Positions 15,320 through 17,085 of a stretch of DNA of 17,085 nucleotides are shown one piece after another. Location: NCBI GenBank assembly GCA_035302865.1, contig DATGSF010000054.1, positions 1 through 17,085 of the forward strand. The letters run 5' to 3'. The first letter of the stretch is position 1, and every line of letters starts with the position of its first letter. This DNA is from DATGSF01 sp035302865 (GTDB lineage Bacteria; Bacteroidota; Bacteroidia; Chitinophagales; Chitinophagaceae). The notes below the pieces were generated by a model. It searched no databases. It had not been told where the DNA came from and saw only the letters and a program-made list of their open reading frames with translations. The position numbers and the translations under genes were made by a program.

Positions 15320-15799
15320 ATGGAATTAAGAGAAAATAAAAAAAAGAATCAAGTTTTTCATTGGGGTTGGGGGATAACTTTAGCTATACTTCTCGGAGCT
15401 GGAGCTTTAATATTTTTAGTAGTTAAATCGAGTCAGGTGCCTTATGATATGGTCATGGAGGATTATTATGAAGCAGAGATAGACTATGAAGATAATATAC
15501 GAGCTCAAAAACGCTTTGAAGCTATGGATACACCATTTGAAGTTTTCCAAAATGAGGATGTTCTAATCTTGCAATTTCCATTAGAATGTTTAAATAAAGA
15601 GATAACTGAATCAGAACTAAAACTTTATAGACCTGCTTCTAAAAAAGGAGATATAAATATTCCTCTTGAACTTGATCGTGATGCGCAAATTATGATTAAT
15701 AAAGAGGAACTGCAAGAAGGAAATTATATATTACGAGGTGATTGGTATATGGATGACGTACGTTATGCTATTGACAAGCACATATTTATAAAAAACTAA
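15320..15799 (+). CDS. ccoH: CcoH/FixH-family cbb3 oxidase assembly protein
   Basis: A 159-residue protein with a basic N-terminus, one membrane helix (about 17-36, starting WGWGITLAILLG) and a periplasmic FixH domain. Family features are the near-helix block VPYDMVMEDYYEAEIDYED and C-terminal LQEGNYILRGDWYMDD, where a small beta-sandwich is expected. CcoH is a stable partner of CcoN needed for assembly of cbb3 oxidase. It is 5 bp after ccoG and 8 bp before the SafE-family gene, so translationally coupled. One Cys (in LECLNKE) is present; no metal motif. Confidence 0.9.
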   Translation: MELRENKKKNQVFHWGWGITLAILLGAGALIFLVVKSSQVPYDMVMEDYYEAEIDYEDNIRAQKRFEAMDTPFEVFQNEDVLILQFPLECLNKEITESELKLYRPASKKGDINIPLELDRDAQIMINKEELQEGNYILRGDWYMDDVRYAIDKHIFIKN

Positions 15800-15807
15800 G
15801 TTTTAAT

Positions 15808-16539
15808 ATGCTTTGGGCTGCATTGGTAGGAGGCTTAATTATAGGAATTTTAGGAAACTTGCATTGTGTTGGTATGTGTGGTCCTTTAGCTCTTTCTATT
15901 CCCTTTCCTCAAAATTCTTCTGCAGGTAGATGGTTGGGTATCTTGATTTATAACTTAGGTCGTGTATTTACCTATACTTTAATTGGCGTTATTCTCGGCT
16001 GGATAGGAAGTCAATTTGCTGTGTTTGGCTGGCAACAAAATCTTTCTGTAATTATTGGTGTTTTAATGCTCATTGCTGGTATTACTGCTATTTTTAGAAC
16101 TCGATTAATACGTATACCCGGTTTGCAAATTATATGGAATAATGCATTTGGTAAAGTCTTTTCAAAATTATTTCAAAAAGCTAATTACCCTTCTTTGTTT
16201 TTAATAGGTGTTTTAAATGGTTTATTGCCTTGCGGATTAGTTTATATTGCTTTGGCTGGTGCTTTGGCGACTGGTAATCTTATCCATAGTGCGGTGTTTA
16301 TGTTTGGCTTTGGAATAGCAACTTTGCCCGCAATGGTGGCCGTTTCCTATGCAGGTTCTTTGATGAAAATGCAATGGCAAAGGTTTTTGAAAAAATTATC
16401 TCCTTATGTTATTATTATTATGTCAGTTTTACTAATATTAAGAGGGCTGAATCTAAATATTCCGTATATAAGTCCTGCTTTAAACAATGATAAAGTTGAA
16501 TGCTGCAGTCCAAATGAAAATCCCAATCATAAACATTAA
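15808..16539 (+). CDS. TauE/SafE-family (DsbD-like) membrane protein of the cco operon
   Basis: A 243-residue polytopic protein with about six helices, of the DsbD/SafE-like family that commonly follows ccoH in Bacteroidota and is often labelled sulfite exporter. The family's HCVGMCGP motif (His19, Cys20, Cys24) lies in helix 1, and LLPCG (Cys142) mirrors it in the second half, giving the inverted-repeat look of this fold. The C-terminus carries Cys232-Cys233 and His241/His243, which could bind metal. In other bacteria relatives (CcoA is a different family; SafE/CcoH2-like proteins) are linked to copper supply, so copper trafficking for CcoN is more likely than sulfite export; the substrate is not shown by the sequence. 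It is 8 bp after ccoH and 11 bp before the AAA+ gene. Confidence 0.85.
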   Translation: MLWAALVGGLIIGILGNLHCVGMCGPLALSIPFPQNSSAGRWLGILIYNLGRVFTYTLIGVILGWIGSQFAVFGWQQNLSVIIGVLMLIAGITAIFRTRLIRIPGLQIIWNNAFGKVFSKLFQKANYPSLFLIGVLNGLLPCGLVYIALAGALATGNLIHSAVFMFGFGIATLPAMVAVSYAGSLMKMQWQRFLKKLSPYVIIIMSVLLILRGLNLNIPYISPALNNDKVECCSPNENPNHKH

Positions 16540-16550
16540 ACTATAATATT

Positions 16551-17085
16551 ATGAGTAGCTTATTAGACTTGGTAGTTTCGCATTCAGAGTTAATGGATGT
16601 AGAAGATATTTTTCTAAAAAAAGAAGTTAAAGAAAAAGTAGAATCCTTATTTTTAGAGCATCGCTTTAAGGAGGAGTTATTAGCAGAAAACTTGCCAGTA
16701 ACACAAAAAATATTATTTTCAGGTCCAACAGGTTGTGGTAAAACTGCATTAGCTGGAGCTATTGCAAAATCCCTAAAAAAACCACTTTTGAGTTTAAATT
16801 TAAGTACTATAATAGATTCAAAAATAGGAGCTACCTCTAAAAATGTAAAGGCATTATTTGATAAAGCACAAAGAGATAAAGCCGTTTTATTTATTGATGA
16901 GTTTGATCAAATTGGAACTGCGCGCTCTGTTGATGAAAAAGATGTTGGTGAAATGCGCAGATTGGTAAACTCTTTATTGCAATTAGTTGATCAATTAGGT
17001 AAAGAAGTACTTTTTATTGCCGCGACTAATTTCCCAGAAGCAATTGACACAGCTTTATTAAGAAGATTTCAATGGCATTTAATTT
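16551..17085 (+). CDS. AAA+ ATPase (5' part, cut by window end)
   Basis: The first 178 codons of an AAA+ ATPase. Following a short helical N-terminus (EVKEKVESLFLEHRFKEELL), the ATPase core shows Walker A GPTGCGKT (58-65), Walker B LFIDEFD (113-119), a conserved VGEMRRLVNSLLQLVD block, sensor-1 AATN (157-160) and LLRRF with candidate arginine fingers Arg171/Arg172. The pattern is FtsH/Cdc48-like and resembles the class of stand-alone AAA ATPases often encoded beside a subtilisin-like (S8) protease; no such partner is visible because the window ends. The gene starts 11 bp after the SafE-family gene with no terminator or promoter in between, so read-through from the oxidase operon is likely. 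Function unknown. Confidence 0.85.
   Translation, partial: MSSLLDLVVSHSELMDVEDIFLKKEVKEKVESLFLEHRFKEELLAENLPVTQKILFSGPTGCGKTALAGAIAKSLKKPLLSLNLSTIIDSKIGATSKNVKALFDKAQRDKAVLFIDEFDQIGTARSVDEKDVGEMRRLVNSLLQLVDQLGKEVLFIAATNFPEAIDTALLRRFQWHLI

Noticed and set aside
1..17085. CRISPR arrays, insertion sequences, tRNA or rRNA genes
   Set aside because: No regularly spaced repeats, transposase-like frames, or recognisable RNA-gene sequences were seen by eye; coding is nearly continuous.

Overview
The window is an AT-rich, densely coding stretch with every convincing gene on the + strand. It almost certainly comes from the Bacteroidota, probably a Cytophagales-like gliding marine or soil bacterium. 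Reasons: a gldK-gldL-gldM-gldN block (type IX secretion/gliding core, known essentially only from this phylum), a fused CcoN-CcoO oxidase subunit and single-haem CcoP of the Bacteroidota kind, and promoters of the phylum-specific TTG/TAnnTTTG type. Species cannot be assigned from the sequence alone.

Layout. (1) 2-4001: the 3' end of gldK, then gldL, gldM and gldN, ending in a strong intrinsic terminator at 3974-4001. Together these encode the T9SS outer-membrane/periplasmic ring (GldK, GldN) and the proton-driven inner-membrane motor (GldL, GldM). (2) 4020-7375: a two-gene unit, a secreted M28-family peptidase-like protein with a PDZ domain followed 9 bp later by pruA (proline catabolism), closed by a 15-bp-stem hairpin. 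The M28 protein has lost several metal/catalytic positions and looks like a pseudo-enzyme. (3) 7407-16539: a complete cbb3-type (high-affinity) cytochrome c oxidase locus: ccoI (copper P-type ATPase) with its own promoter, then a second promoter driving ccoS, ccoNO fusion, ccoQ, ccoP, ccoG, ccoH and a TauE/SafE-family membrane protein, with gaps of only 5-57 bp. (4) 16551-17085: the 5' part of an AAA+ ATPase gene, 11 bp behind the oxidase operon and cut by the window end.

How the parts work together. CcoI, the SafE-family protein, CcoG (cupric reductase/ferredoxin-like) and CcoS/CcoH supply copper and assemble the oxidase formed by CcoNO, CcoQ and CcoP, which reduces O2 at low oxygen tension. 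The most informative non-coding signal is a shared operator, TGAC-N4-GTCA (TGA-N6-TCA core, as in Crp/Fnr sites). It occurs once before ccoI and twice, 22 bp apart, before ccoS. In both promoters the proximal site starts exactly 35 bp before the TAnnTTTG element, a spacing that fits class II activation near -41. This predicts one unlinked Crp/Fnr-family regulator for both transcription units.

No RNA genes, CRISPR arrays, insertion sequences or attachment sites were seen. No gene-free stretch exceeds 300 bases; the longest gaps (about 170 bp before ccoS, about 135 bp before ccoI, about 120 bp between gldL and gldM) hold the promoters, operators and hairpins listed. Apart from the operator pattern, the degenerate M28 protein and the downstream AAA+ gene, the content is recognisable core metabolism and secretion; I do not see a wholly unknown multi-gene system here.
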